Shown: positions 20,863-32,339, numbered from the stretch's first letter. The stretch is DNA of 34,747 bases from Triangularia verruculosa (GCA_033296885.1 MU864080.1:1-34747); one strand, 5' to 3'. A program made the numbers and translations. Notes: generated by a model from the letters alone, not told the origin.

Positions 20863-22828
20863 ATGCCAGCCCTACAGGCCGTTCACAGCGGTGTGCTGTC
20901 CCCTGATGGCCAGCTCAACGCCCTCGAGTCCTGTGTCGAATGCAAACGGACAGACTTGAAGGTGTGGACTTGCGTTCAGTGTGGGCATTTCACCTTTTGC
21001 AATGACTGCTGGGACAAAGAACGACCACATAAGCCCGGAGGTACAGGCATCGATAATCGCCCACACGAGAAAGCCGATCCGGCCGTCGTCGAACGCCTGG
21101 AACGCATCTTTGGCAAGGGAAGAACCGAAGAAGAACAAGCAGAATTATTCGATACAGATGCGGATACCATGTGGTTCGGTGTGAACAAGAACACGAATGG
21201 TTCTTTTTTAGACCACTCAAACCGCCTCATCGAGATCATGCTGGAAGGAGAAAATCACGACTACAGAACGTCTGATCGGTTCCCGCAGCTGATCTCGTTC
21301 GTGGGTAAGACGGGCGAGGGCGTGAGCACCATTATAAAAATGCTTATCGGGCGGGCGCAAGCTGGCCTCGGGGGCCCCATATCGTTCCCTGCGCCTGTCA
21401 ACGGCTTGACTACCGACCTCATTCCAAACTCTGGCGATGTCCACCTCTATGCCGACCCTGCAACTCATCACGAGACTCACCCACTCATATTTGCAGACTG
21501 CGAAGGCCTTGGTGGTGGCGAGAGCGCACCCAGGGGAAAGGAATATCAAGACAACAGCAAGCGTGCGAGGAGAACGATTCAGCGGCGGCTTCACTGGGCC
21601 AAGGATTCACAAACTTCCTCTCGAGAGTTCGTCGTCAAGCGTCTGTTTCCTCGAATACTTTACACCTTCTCCGATGTTGTCGTTTTCGTGATCCGGGAGG
21701 CTAGGTTAGTCACCACAGCATGATATGTGCCGTTTACAACTTGCTGACCACTTTCTCTTCACACAATAGGCCGTTTCAGTCGGACGTTCTCGTGGATCTG
21801 GTGGAGTGGGCCTACTGTTCAATTGAGAATGTAGTCAACCAGCCGGTTCTGCCTCACTTGATCATCGCATTGAACCGAACTGATAACGCCATCAACAAGC
21901 AGCAGTGGGACCCCGAGTTCGCGACGGATATGTTGCTTGGGGCTCATCAGGATATCACACATACTCCAGAACTGATCAATATTGTCCAGAATTTGAGGCG
22001 CAGCGGCCGAATTGTCAAGTCCGCAAAAGAGTTTCTCGAGTGCTTCTACCGGTCCATAACGGTCGTCCGCATCCCGACGAAGGGACGCTACATGCAGATT
22101 GACAATCAAATCGGCAAGCTCTATGCCGCAATCCGGGATAGAGGAACCAACTCGCATACCGAGAAGAAATCAGTACGCATGGCGCTCAACGCGGAAAGGC
22201 TCCACCAGTTCATGAACGCAGCTTACGAACACTTTTCAGCCGATTTGGACCAGCCATTCAACTTTGCCAAAGAGGCATTGCAGCTCAATCCCATGCCTCA
22301 TGATTTCCAAGGACATATACTACACCTCATACTTGCTGCAACGTTCGGTCTGCACATGTGAAAGGTCACCAAAGCTCTGACGGCAAGATATTTCAAAAGG
22401 GGCCATATCAACCGAGACTCACCGACGGCCAGTTTCAAGGCTGGTTCGAAGGCATTGGTGCAGAACTGGAGAAGATGATGGAGGACCTCCCACCTGCGGG
22501 AAGCGAAAAGGAGCATGCCTGGAGCAAACATGTTCAACGCGTTGAACGCTTTTACAGTGACAACCCAAGGCTCTCTGAAAATGTTGGCCATGGAACTTGC
22601 TTCTGCTGTATCAACAACGTGCCGGAGCACGTCATGCCTTGTGGGCATGTCCTGTGCACCGAGTGCATCAGGGCTCTTGGCGGTCATGGGGAAGGGGATG
22701 TTGTGTTGATCAAATATTGTCCATTTCACCGCCAAAAGCATAATTGGGATAGCAACCCGGTCCAGATCAGGTTCAAGCCGGAGGAGGCTGAGGGTGTCGG
22801 AATACGAGCTTCGTGCTTGGATGGGTAA
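20863..22828 (+). pseudogene. Decayed GTPase-like/RING gene, truncated before an expected patatin domain
   Basis: Exons 20863-21704 and 21770 onward (65-bp intron, donor GTTAGT, branch TTGCTGACC). The N-terminus has a B-box-like Cys/His module (CVEC, CVQC, CNDC). It is followed by a GTPase-like domain with a P-loop reading GKTGEGVST, where the usual GKS lysine is Val, a DCEGLGG switch and an NRTD G4 motif. After LNPMPHDFQGHIL the frame breaks near 22315-22340 and hits TGA at 22359. The family continues in another frame from CNVRSAHVKGHQ to a RING (CFCC...CGHVLCTEC...CPFH). From memory of the family, roughly 100 residues are missing at the break. Sequence ends at ASCLDG followed by a GTAAGT donor, just where the patatin GGxR motif normally follows; no patatin sequence lies downstream. 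Probably inactive. Confidence 0.7.
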
Positions 22829-23104
22829 GTTTCCTGGCTTCATGTTTTTAGATGTGAATTAGTGCTTTTTTATGTAGGTAGTGGCTTTTAGTGTATGAAG
22901 TAATGGTTACCTGGTCTTTTGACATCTATCAACTGTGTGTCAATACGTAACGGTTACCAATCTTGAGAAGAGCGGAGTACATGCCTTCCAAGACCTGTTG
23001 GACCTCTTCTAAGGTTGACGTTGTGATGTAAACGGCCTATTCACTAACTACCCTGTTTTTTTGGAAACTTGCCTCCTTTAAGTACCTAAAGGCGTACCTA
23101 GTGA

Positions 23105-24219
23105 CAAGGATCGCTCCCGTTATCTTGCTCATGCCTGAGCCGTGTGTTCTCGGTATCACTACGTGCCGCAGCGGCCGGTCCTTGATGACCTCCTTGATAC
23201 CGCTCATCCAGTTGCCCGGTCCATCCGACAGCGAAGTAATGAACCCGTATCGTCACTACCCGTAATCACCAGCGTCACTGGCACCTCCTTCTCCGGCGCC
23301 TTGCTCGCGCTGGCCCTTGCCCATACCGCTCAAGCCGAATACGATGCGCCATGGGTACGTGTCGGGGATATGCGCCGTCACCCGCACTTTGAACTTCTTG
23401 CCCGTGTCGCCGATGTTGTAGTAGGCCTCGCCGTTGGTGTCAACCGGGTTAGCGCCCACCCTTTCCGTGTACACAGCCAGGTTCTGCCTCAACTTGCCGG
23501 GGGTAATCGTCCCCTAATCCCACTCGTCCATCTGGTACTTGGAAGTCCGCTGGAGCGTGAATGGGTGAGGCGTCAGGTTGACGATGGTGATGTACGTCCG
23601 CCCCGTCGTCGCCGCATACTCAGGCTCCATCAGGAACCAGCGCATGTACTCGCCGTCGCGGGAGGGTGGACTGCTGTACGTCTTGTCATCCGGCGAGCAC
23701 TTGTCGTCCGGATTGCTACCATCATCGCTGCCGCCATCATCATCGTTCGACACAAACTCCATCAAATCGACAGCCCAGTCTGTCGTGCCGCCAAAGTTCA
23801 ACCTCTTGACCCAGTCCGTGCGGCTCTTCTTGACGGCCGCTGATATGTAACCCACATAGTCGGTCCCAGTCTGAGTACCGTACCAGAATGCTCGAGTCAG
23901 ACGCCTGGTCGAACAGTACACGCTTGACCGGGTAGCCCTTGGGGTTGTCCTGGATGATCTCCTCGATTTCTGCGTTGGAAATATAGTCAGCCGTGTCAGT
24001 GCAGCGATCCTTGTACACCACTGGCCCTGTTTGTTTGTCTAGCGCGGTACGGCCAAGACCGCTATCGCCAATTTGGCAATTATTCTTCCACCACCACGCA
24101 GTGAAAAGAAGGAATTCAGAAAAGACCCCAGAAGCGAGAGAAAGCGTAGATTTAACCCTGGGCCTTAGCACTGGGTAGGATTTATCAGTAGTCAAAAACC
24201 CCTTAAAATCATCCACCAA
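23105..24219 (-). pseudogene. GH18 chitinase-like tail joined to phosphodiesterase-like region, multiply broken
   Basis: Read on the minus strand. About 24160-23780 resembles the C-terminal segment of fungal GH18 chitinase-like proteins (GPVVYKDRC, NPKGYPVKRVLFD, LNFGGTTDWAVDL). The frame then continues through an Asp-rich linker into ITIVNLTPHPF and PWRIVFGLSGMG, and finally HVVIPRTHGSGMS near 23150. The last part recalls the first catalytic-His segment of PLC-like phosphodiesterases, with Gly where Asp is usual. Breaks: a frame change near 23900, TAG at 23514-23516 in place of an expected Trp codon, and frame changes near 23295 and 23250. Both the GH18 catalytic barrel and the rest of the phosphodiesterase domain are absent. 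This is a dead, twice-truncated relic. The family assignment is from motif memory; the fusion could instead be two genes brought together by deletion. Confidence 0.6.
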
Positions 24220-24591
24220 AGGTACACGCTCGGGTAGACAAACAAACAGGGTCAGTGGTGTATGGGCCTGTGGGGTAAAGGGTCCAATCTGGTCTGAGCA
24301 ATGCGACCTACCTTACCCTGCCGAACTTGTGTGAGCCCTCCATTGGGCCCCTGAGTCCGCGCCGCAGAGCTGCATAATAACGGTGCACACAAACAAGCCG
24401 TTTCTGCTTTCGGTACCACATCCGAACGATGCGGGTTGTGTGCTCCGCGTTGAAGGGTTTTACCAGAATGTCATGTGCCGGATACAGGGAGGTATAGAGG
24501 CGAAAGCCGCCCCAAGAGAAGCCTGAGCAACCTGCCACCTGGGTCGCTCATCTCCCTCTGACCTCTGCGCCAGTACACACACCACATTCCC
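24220..24591. other. Intergenic, with short inverted repeat partner
   Basis: Between the pseudogene and the membrane-protein gene. Positions 24236-24260 are the reverse complement, with one transition, of 24016-24040 inside the pseudogene (core CCCTGTTTGTTTGTCT). It presumably contains the promoter of the membrane-protein gene; no TATA box is evident. Confidence 0.5.
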
Positions 24592-25443
24592 ATGTCGTCT
24601 AGTTCGTCGTCGGTTGCCGCGACGGTGACGGCGCTCCTCGCCCTCACCACACCCTTCGTGGCGCCGCCAGGCTGTCCCAGCTTCACCACCGCCAGCGTCG
24701 ACACATCCTCCATCGATGGCGTCGCCGCAGTCCTCGTCGCCGACGACCCCTCATGCCTCCCCAATGGCTGGGCCGATGTCGTCCCGGAGAGCCGCATGAA
24801 CTTCAATCCCGCCGTGTGCCCCAAGGGCTGGGTCTACCACAGCATCGCCGGCGGCGACGCGACAGACAAGTTCACGGCCTTGTGCTGCGACAGGTGTGCT
24901 CCCTTGCTTCCCTAACCTGATGTATCCCGGCTAACAATTGCATGTAGCGGCTACGACTATCTCTTCTTTAAACACAGAGAGCTCGTCCCGGAGAGGATGA
25001 CCAATTACTGCGGCCGCTGGACCTCCAGGCTGAACTTGGACTCTGGCTCAGACTCGGCCACCATCACTGGTGCCGACGCTGCCAGCAGCACCCTCCTTGT
25101 GCACAATGCCTGGGAAATCACCTGGTTTGCCTCCGACATCCCCAACCTCACCCCACAGCCGCCTTCCATCACAAACCGCATGCTGGTGCCGACGTGGACC
25201 CCTGGCGAGTTTATCCCGGATGGAAAGTACGACCGCTCCTCCCCCTCGGGTGACAATAGGAACAACTTCCTGCCCCAAGAAGCCCAGTGGTTCCTAATAA
25301 TTGGCATGCCCATCATCGGTGCCCTCTTGATCGGCTCGTGCATCTTCTGTTGCGTGCGGAGCAGCAAGAAAAAGAAGAGGGCGCGTTCGGCGACCGTTGC
25401 CGATGCCACAGCCGCCGCAGGAGGGGTGCTGGACGCGAAGTGA
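24592..25443 (+). CDS. Single-pass membrane protein with Cys-containing ectodomain
   Basis: Two exons, 24592-24893 and 24948-25443, with a 54-bp intron (donor GTGTGC, branch GGCTAAC), giving 265 aa. The Ser-rich N-terminus runs into a hydrophobic stretch (VTALLALTTPFVAP) that may act as a signal sequence. The ectodomain has cysteines at CPSF, SCLPNGW, VCPKGW, LCCD and NYCGRW. One clear membrane span lies near 230-252 (FLIIGMPIIGALLIGSCIFCC), here noted by position, followed by a strongly basic tail (KKKKRAR), so the tail should be cytosolic. The pattern (CLPNGW, CPKGW, ALCCDSGY) is common in fungal single-pass surface proteins of unknown function. It could be a sensor or wall-associated protein. 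The start is the first ATG and lies close to the pseudogene boundary. Confidence 0.8.
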
Positions 25444-26424
25444 GAACCCATGCCTCGGGCAGCCATACACAAGTATCTCCACTCTGTTCCGTAGTTGGGG
25501 CAGGCATAAATCTTGTATCTTGTAAATATCTCTAACGTAATAAATAAATAAGTAGGTAATCAAACTTATATGACCCATCTATGTCTGCCAAATAAAATGA
25601 ATAGAATAAGTTACCTAGGTATAGATATGGCTCTTATCGTTTTCTCTGCCGACTACCGAGGTAGGTACCTTATAGGTACCTTACCTATCTTGTAATCCGA
25701 GCTTTTACTGTCTTTTATCTCAGCTTAGAGTAGGTAGGGCGATGAAGTGAGGCGCACTTAGCTAAAAGGGCAGAATTCGAGGTTTTTTGTGGACTTGGGG
25801 GTGTTTAGTAGCAAAGGGAACCTCAGGGACCATGTCGGTGGGACCCAAGGTGCTCATTCTATTCATCCCAACTCGCGACTTGTCAACAGAAATCTATCTC
25901 ATCTGCTAAACACCACCCGCCGCTCTCTAAACTGCCTATATCGAAATAACGCGCAACGAACTGACACACGATTGTCTTAAACCTTTTCTTTTGTTCAGTC
26001 AATATCAACAGATCAATACATTCTTCAAGATAGGTAGGTAACTATGTAGGTTCCAAACTCAATCATAATACAAAGAAGGATTTCAAGAATTATAAAAGCA
26101 GCAATGGTCTCTCCAGAAGCTTACAGGAGATACCACTACTTCAAAAAAGCATGAATAAAAGCAATTATATTGTATATAAGTAATGGTTACATGCCGATAA
26201 CCTGAAGCTACCTAGAAGAAAAAGAAGATCCTTCCGGCAGATAGCAAATCTGATATTGCACCACGGATTCCTTTTTACACTGCATTATCCTCTGGTAAGC
26301 CCTGGTAAATGACCTGCCAGCTGTAAATGCCAACCATAAAAACACACAGAATATCTCCCCACATACCATCCCATACCTCCATGCTGACATCTGATGACAT
26401 GCAGTACTGCCCGTCAATAAAAGA
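25444..26424. other. AT-rich intergenic with AGGTAGGT patches and a decayed copy
   Basis: Convergent spacer between the membrane-protein gene and the 3' end of the Rad5/HLTF-like gene. It contains several ACCTAGGT/AGGTAGGTACCT patches (about 25612-25690) and a RIP-marked copy of sequence from 20335-20487. The rest is presumed 3' UTR and featureless. Confidence 0.55.
25818..25976 (+). repeat. RIP-marked inverted copy of the leader at 20335-20487
   Basis: The + strand here aligns along its length with the minus strand of 20487-20335, with small indels. Shared blocks include CCTCAGGGACCATGTC, AAGGTGCTCATTC, ATCTATCTCATCTGC and ACACCACCCGCCGCTCTC. At least four differences are CA to TA changes in this copy (for example CCAAAC to CTAAAC), the RIP signature. 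This copy is the mutated one; the other is intact. Confidence 0.8.
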
Positions 26425-29197
26425 TCAAGAAAGCAACTTCATCACATCCGCCATGCGCGTCTCCTTCCTCTTCTCCCCCTTCTTCCCCTTCTCTTGAAAT
26501 GCCTTGCCCACCAACTCCCTCTTCTCGGACTGGATATCCAGTACTCTCTCCTCCACGGTACCTTCCATGACCAGCCTCCACACTGTCGTCTCTCTTGTCT
26601 GACCCAGTCTGTGGACACGATCAACTGCCTGATCTTCAATCGCTGGCGCCCACCAACTATCCGCCAACACGACAGTATCTGCAGAAACCAGGTTCAACCC
26701 TACACTGCAAACCGCCAAACTGGCCAGCATGATTCTCGTCTTCGGGTCCTCGTCAAGAGCCTTCATCGCGGCATCACGCTTGGTGGCATTCATGCTACCG
26801 TCAATGCGAGTATAAGTGTATCCAGCTTCATCAAGCTGACGTTGGATGACATTAAGAAAGGACGTCCACTGACTGAAGATGATGACCTTTGAGCCCTCTT
26901 TGTTGAGTGTAGCCTGCAAGATCTTGAGCAATGCGTCAGTTTTGGAGCTCTTCGTCTCGCGATCGAGGTTGTCTTGTTCTGCTTCCTCAATGCCCTTTTC
27001 AGGGGCGGGCTCGACGAGGTTATCCTCCGACAAGCCAGCACGACACATGGGGCATTTGCCCTGAATCTCAATCACCTTTGAGATGCAAGGACGGCAGAAG
27101 ACGTGCTTGCAGTGGGTGATGACGGGACTCTTCATAGCCTCAAAACAAACAGGGCACTCTTCTTGGCTTTCTATGAACAATTGGAGAGCCTGTTGCAGGA
27201 GGCCACGATTCTTGGCATTCAGCGGGACGACGTCGTTGTCTTCAAGAAGCTGGAGCAGATCAGTAATGCGGTCCTTGCAGAGCGTCCAGTGGTTGCATGT
27301 TTGGCGGAGGCGTAACAGTCTCTCAAGAACACTTTGGAATCTGTTCTTCTCAGCGCCCGGCCCTTTCTTGCGGCTTTGGAAATCCTGCAGGGCACCTTGC
27401 GCCTCGGAAAGCAAAGCATCGTATTTCTTCTTCTCGTCCTCCCAGAACGTGATGCGGTGGATGTACTCAGTCTTGGCCGGCAGCTTGAGGTCCACAAACT
27501 TCATGTCTTTGAGACGACGGAGACAGAGATCCTTCATCAGATGCTGTAAAAGAGCCAGTGCACGGGGTTCATTAAACCCTAGAGGTCTTCCAAGCACCAT
27601 GTTGAACACCTCCGGTTGCTCGATACCGCCCGTAATCCGAAGGAATTTGAGCAGCGAGTGCAAATCGCGAATGTTGTTGATGCTAGAACAGTGTTAGCAA
27701 TGGCGTCAGGACGGGTACAGTGTCAAAAAACTTACATTGGAGTTCCCGTCAGAACCCAGCGTGACTGCGCTTTGAGCGAACACGCAGCCAAAGCAGCCTT
27801 TGTCTTAGTGTTGCGGATGGTGTGGCCTTCGTCGAGGACAATCCGGCGCCACTCGATTTGAGAAAGAGGTCCTCCAGCAGCAGCTTCACTGCTCAAAGTG
27901 CCATAGCTTGTGATGACAATGCCATGCTCCTTCAATGCCTCGGCAGTAGTCTGCCTAGTGGGGCCGTGATGGATGAGAACCTTTGGTGCATCCTTTTCGT
28001 GGACATGGCGTTTAATCTGCTGCTCCCAGTTGCTCATTACGCTCACGGGCGCCACAATAAGTGTGTTGCCCGGTCCTCCCGTCATAATGAGACTGATGGT
28101 CTGTAGAGTCTTTCCCAAACCCATGTCATCAGCCAGGATTCCTCCCGAGAGAAGATTGGGGGCTTTGGCGACGGTGATGTTGGTGCCAATATTGTTGTAG
28201 TTGCCCTTGGCATCTCGTTTCCAGAGCTGCACCGATTCTGGAGAACCGGGTTTTGGAAATGTCGGGTTCTCTTTCGCGGTCAACCAAGCAAGGCCTTGGA
28301 GCTGATAGGGCAGCAATTTGGCTTTGATGGACTTTGGTTGCTCAGCCAGGGGCATTTGTGAGAGCTGGTCCTCGCCAATGGCAAGTGTCTGAGCAAAATC
28401 CCCGCCGGGCGCCCTGAGGTTCACGACTTGGCTGGTCTCTGTAAGGTCAACTAGGGTGATCTCTGACTCCGGAACGCCCAGCCCAACGGCAGACGTGCCG
28501 CTCTTCAAGCCCATAGCTTGACGCTGTAGCTCATTCTGCTTCCGGGTCGTCTTCAACTGCATAGCCTTGACGAGCTTGTCATTCTTGAGGCGATCCTCCA
28601 AGGCAAGGCGGCCGGCTGGGTTGGTAGTTCCGTAGATGTTGATCCGAACCGGGCAGTCGTAATATTCTTTGGGCCCGCTGATAACCACCTCAATGTCGAT
28701 GTCGCCAGTATCCTGCGGCCTGTTAGGAAAATATACAAACGCTTGACAGACTAGAAGGCATACCATATAGGGAGCAAGCTTGGACGCGACATTGCGGGGA
28801 ATGTGTCCAACTTGAATGCCAAACACATTGTCAACGCGAATTGCATTGGCGTCATACTGATTGGAAGGCTCTCGCTTGCAAACAACGACCTCGCCAATAG
28901 TAACTACGCCATTGTAGTATCTCACGCCGACGATCTTGGAGTCTGCCAAAAAAAGTTAGCTTATCAGATGCGGTGTGTCTACACTATGGATCACAGGCAC
29001 ATACCAAAGCTACCGTATAGCTCCAGCGGCTCATCGTCACTCTGCGTCAGGTCAATGGGCTCAGCATCCTCGGGAGGATTCTGGAACGTCTCTCGTTCGG
29101 CAGCTGTGAGCTGCGACGAAGCGACACGCGGGGCTTTGGCGGGGCGTGATAACCCGCTGCTATCGGCAGCACGTTTAAGACGTTTAAGGGGCGGCAT
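26425..29197 (-). CDS. HIRAN-SNF2-RING DNA-dependent ATPase/ubiquitin ligase (Rad5/HLTF-like)
   Basis: Four exons: 29197-29005, 28942-28764, 28712-27736 and 27682-26425, giving 868 aa. An N-terminal basic patch (PPLKRLKRAA) precedes a HIRAN domain at about 65-170 (VGVRYYNGVV, NQYDANAIRV, VGHIPR). HIRAN binds 3' DNA ends in HLTF. SNF2 motifs follow: I (DDMGLGKT), Ia (TLIVAPVSVMSNW), II (DEGH), III (LTGTP), then a C3HC4 RING (CPVC...CKHVFCRPC...CPMC). The C-terminal helicase lobe has FSQWTSFL, GLNLVSAD and QAVDRVHRLGQ. All catalytic residues look intact. Expected role: PCNA polyubiquitination and fork remodelling in error-free post-replication repair. The 51-bp intron 28713-28763 is a multiple of three without stops, so retention would only insert 17 residues in HIRAN. 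MPPLKR is the first ATG. Confidence 0.93.
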
Positions 29198-30520
29198 GGT
29201 TGGTGCGGGCGCGTCGAGTGATCAATGCAGTGTCGTGCCTGGCATGAAGCCGCAGAAATGAGGCAACTCGAAAGAGAACAGGAGTTCGGATGGACTCGAG
29301 ACCCTGGGAAGGTCTAAATGCACAATTGAGGCGGGAAATGAGCCTAGCTTCAAATGACGTTGCAGTCGATGAGGGTCAGAGTCCCGACAGTTTGGAAGCT
29401 GCCACCTCGAGCACCAAACGCGAAAATTTGGTGGGGCTGATGCGTGCTCACGTGACGCCAAGCAAGCATCCTGCCCGTCTGCGCTTTCCCAACTTCAACT
29501 TTCAAGCATCCGGAGTCAGCAAAAAAGGCGTCCGTAGGAATGTATTCAGTGTGAACAGGGAGTAATATGTGTTTGAATGATGATCGAGCGTATATTACCG
29601 TAATTTTCAGATGGAGGCGCTGTTCTGGTCTCCTGAGAGTAGGGTCAAGAGAGTCCAGCTCTTACTAAGAAGTCACTTAAGGTCAGGTAGGTACCTATGG
29701 AACTGGTAACACTATAAGGCAGGTTGGCAGAATGCCAGGCAGACGCCTGAACTGAAAGTGAAGGGCTAACATTTCATCTTCCCAGATAAGTGGTCGTGTT
29801 CGCCCTGTAGGTGGCTGCAATTATTGCGTATCACTTGCCGCCAAACCGTTTAAGGTGTCTGCAAGAAACCGATGATGATGATGAGCTGATACATCATCGA
29901 CTCCGCTGGAAAGCATCAAAATAGCTACCTGAAGTATTCAGAGTGACACCGATGTTTTGTCCCAGCTGAATATTCGGTCTGTGGCCGGTGTGCCTTACCT
30001 GTCAGACCCGTGTCAAACACAGAGCCTCAAAGTTGGTTCGCAAGGCTCTTGACCTTCCCAACACAGGTGTTCCCACGTGAGGTAAGGTGAAACACATTCC
30101 GATGGAGCGAGGTGGTCTGGATGACTTGGCAGAGAACCAGAGGCCCAAACAAGGTTCACCAAGGCATGACAAGCTCCCGTCATCAGAGGCGGGCACTCAA
30201 TATTCAAGCGAACTCGGAGGGTTGGTGTGCCCAATGACCCTGCCAGCGGACAGGTGCACAGAGCATAGAAGGCTGTGCAATGGCTTGAGGATAAGGCACC
30301 CTCTATCGTCGTTTAGAGTACCTAGGTAGGCTTCATACCACCCTTAATAATACTCTATCAAAACATTAATATACTTTATCCCAGCTTTATAATAGGTACC
30401 TAACCTTAGTCCCAGCTAAACCAACATTTTATTATGCTCTATCTTAAGTAACTTTAACTTTAATAATACTCTATTTAAGTAAATATTAGTATATTTTATC
30501 TGATCTTTATAATAATTTTA
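29198..30520. other. Intergenic leading into RIPed AT-rich flank
   Basis: Contains the promoter of the Rad5/HLTF-like gene. A 91-codon open frame (29290-29565, +) has no recognisable family. A short GAT run is near 29871. From about 30340 the DNA becomes AT-rich, with degenerate TTTATCYCAGCTTTATAA-like units that recur on the far side of the pogo element. Confidence 0.55.
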
Positions 30521-30565
30521 ACGTACATTATCAGTGGGTCGTGCATATCAGTGGGTCGCGCACTC
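30521..30565 (+). repeat. Left TIR of the pogo element
   Basis: 45 bp, matching 32384-32340 in reverse complement with GG to AA at positions 16-17 in the right copy. It contains a tandem pair of TATCAGTGGGTCG, likely transposase-binding sites. Confidence 0.92.
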
Positions 30566-30619
30566 CCTAGCGCGACGCGTCCTCTTTGCACTTTACATCG
30601 AATTTTTCTACAATCTAAT

Positions 30620-32295
30620 ATGCCTTCTACTTTAAAGGAAGCGAGGGTAATCTTAGCCCTTGAAGCTCTCCAAAAGGACGAAAAATTAAGCCTTGGAGCC
30701 GCAGCTAAGCTCTATAATATACTACTATTAACCCTCCGCGACCGACGCGCTGGCCGGCCTATACAACGCAATACTACGCTCGGTACAAAGAAGCTTACTT
30801 AATTAGAAGAGGAGGCTATTGTCTAATATATTATTGAGCTATATGCGCGAGCTTTTCTACCTAGATTGCGTGGTGTAGAAGATATAGCTAACTAACTATT
30901 ACGCGTATGCGATGCGCCCCCTATCGGTAAGCTCTAGGTATATCGATTTGTTAAACGCCAGTTAGAGCTCCGTACGCGCTTTACGCGTAGATACGACTAT
31001 TAGAGGGCCAAATGCGAGGATCTAAAGGTTATTAACAAGTAGTTCGCGTTTGTGCGGAATACCAAAGCTAAGTACAGTATTGTAGATAACGATATCTATA
31101 ACTTCGACGAGATTAGGTTTATAATAGGTATTATCTTTACGGGTATAGTAGTTATAACTTTAGACGGCTTTAGTAAGGCGAAACTGGCTTAGTTTAGTAA
31201 CTGCGAATAGGTAACGGTGATTTAGGGAGTTAATGCCCTCGGTTAGGCCATCCCTCCGTTTATTATTTTAGCCGCGTAGTACCACCTTATTAATTAATAT
31301 ACCGAGTATAACTTACTGTTTACTTAGCGTATCGTAATTACCGAAAATAGCTAGATTATTAATATAGTAGGCCTAGATTAAATTAAATACTTCGATTATT
31401 ATACAGCGTTCCGTATAAAGGGTAAATACCGGTTATTAATCTTCGACGGCTACGAAAGCTACTATTTAATTAAATTCGAGCGCTATTATTAGCAGAATAA
31501 TATTATTATACTTTATATACCTCTATATTCTTCGTACTACTTTTAATTACTCGATATCGGCTACTTTAGGCCATTAAAGCAGGCGTACGGCCGCTAGATC
31601 GAGGACTTAATATATATATATATATCAACTACATAAATAAGCTCGAGTTCCTCTATACCTTCCGTAAAGCCTTCTTCGCCTCTATAATAAAGAAGAATAT
31701 ATAGGATAGCTTTACGGGTACTGGCCTTATACTATATAATCTAAAGAGGGTACTTTCTAAATTAAATATAAAGTTTCGTATACTAATACCTCTAAACTTA
31801 TAGCCCGGTACTATATAACCTTAGGTCTTCTAAATACTATATAACCTCCGAGAAGTTAACTCGTAGTTAACGCTTATTAAGACTCGTATTACCAACTATT
31901 AAAATAACTTCCTAACTTTAATATTAGTTACTATAGATTAGCTTATTAAGAGTACGATAGCTATAATGTACTAGGTAGCTCTCTTTCGTATAGAGAATAC
32001 TTTACTCCGTAAGATCAACGAGGCACTAAACAAGCGCCAGAGAGCCAAAAAAACACGTATACGGCTCGGAGGATCACTTATTGTACAGGATGCACACGAT
32101 TTATTGGATAAGAAGGCCGTAGGTGAAGAGGGAGTACAAGAAACGCAGCCGGATAGTAGTGGTGTAGGGGGGGCTTATATAAAGGTTCGGTGCTATAGTA
32201 TGTGTAGTAAGCCTGGCTATAATGTACGCACTTGCCAGGAGGCTGCAGAATCATCTGATTTAGCTGTTTCTAATATAATTATAGTTAGTTCCTAA
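30620..32295 (+). pseudogene. Dead pogo/Fot1 DDE transposase
   Basis: It starts MPSTLKEARVILALEAL at the first ATG. A psq-type helix-turn-helix follows (LSLGAAAKLYN...TLRDRRAGRP), then many TAG/TAA codons. The DDE catalytic core can still be traced: first D near 31095 (YNFDEIRF), second D near 31445 (IFDGYES), third near 31550 (LLDIGYFRPLKQAYG). The C-terminus holds a knuckle-like CYSMCSKPGYNVRTCQ, typical of fungal pogo transposases. Most stops are explained by CAG to TAG or CAA to TAA, the CpA mutation of RIP. It cannot make a working enzyme. Confidence 0.88.
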
Positions 32296-32339
32296 TGTTA
32301 GTGTGTTATAATTGAGGGTAATTGTAGTAGGGTGGTAGA

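Noticed and set aside
23142..23843. 233-codon plus-strand open frame
   Set aside because: It is the antisense of the GH18/phosphodiesterase-like pseudogene, which has recognisable motifs on the other strand.
29290..29565. 91-codon ATG open frame divergent from the Rad5/HLTF-like gene
   Set aside because: No recognisable family and no intron or promoter support. It probably lies in the upstream leader region.
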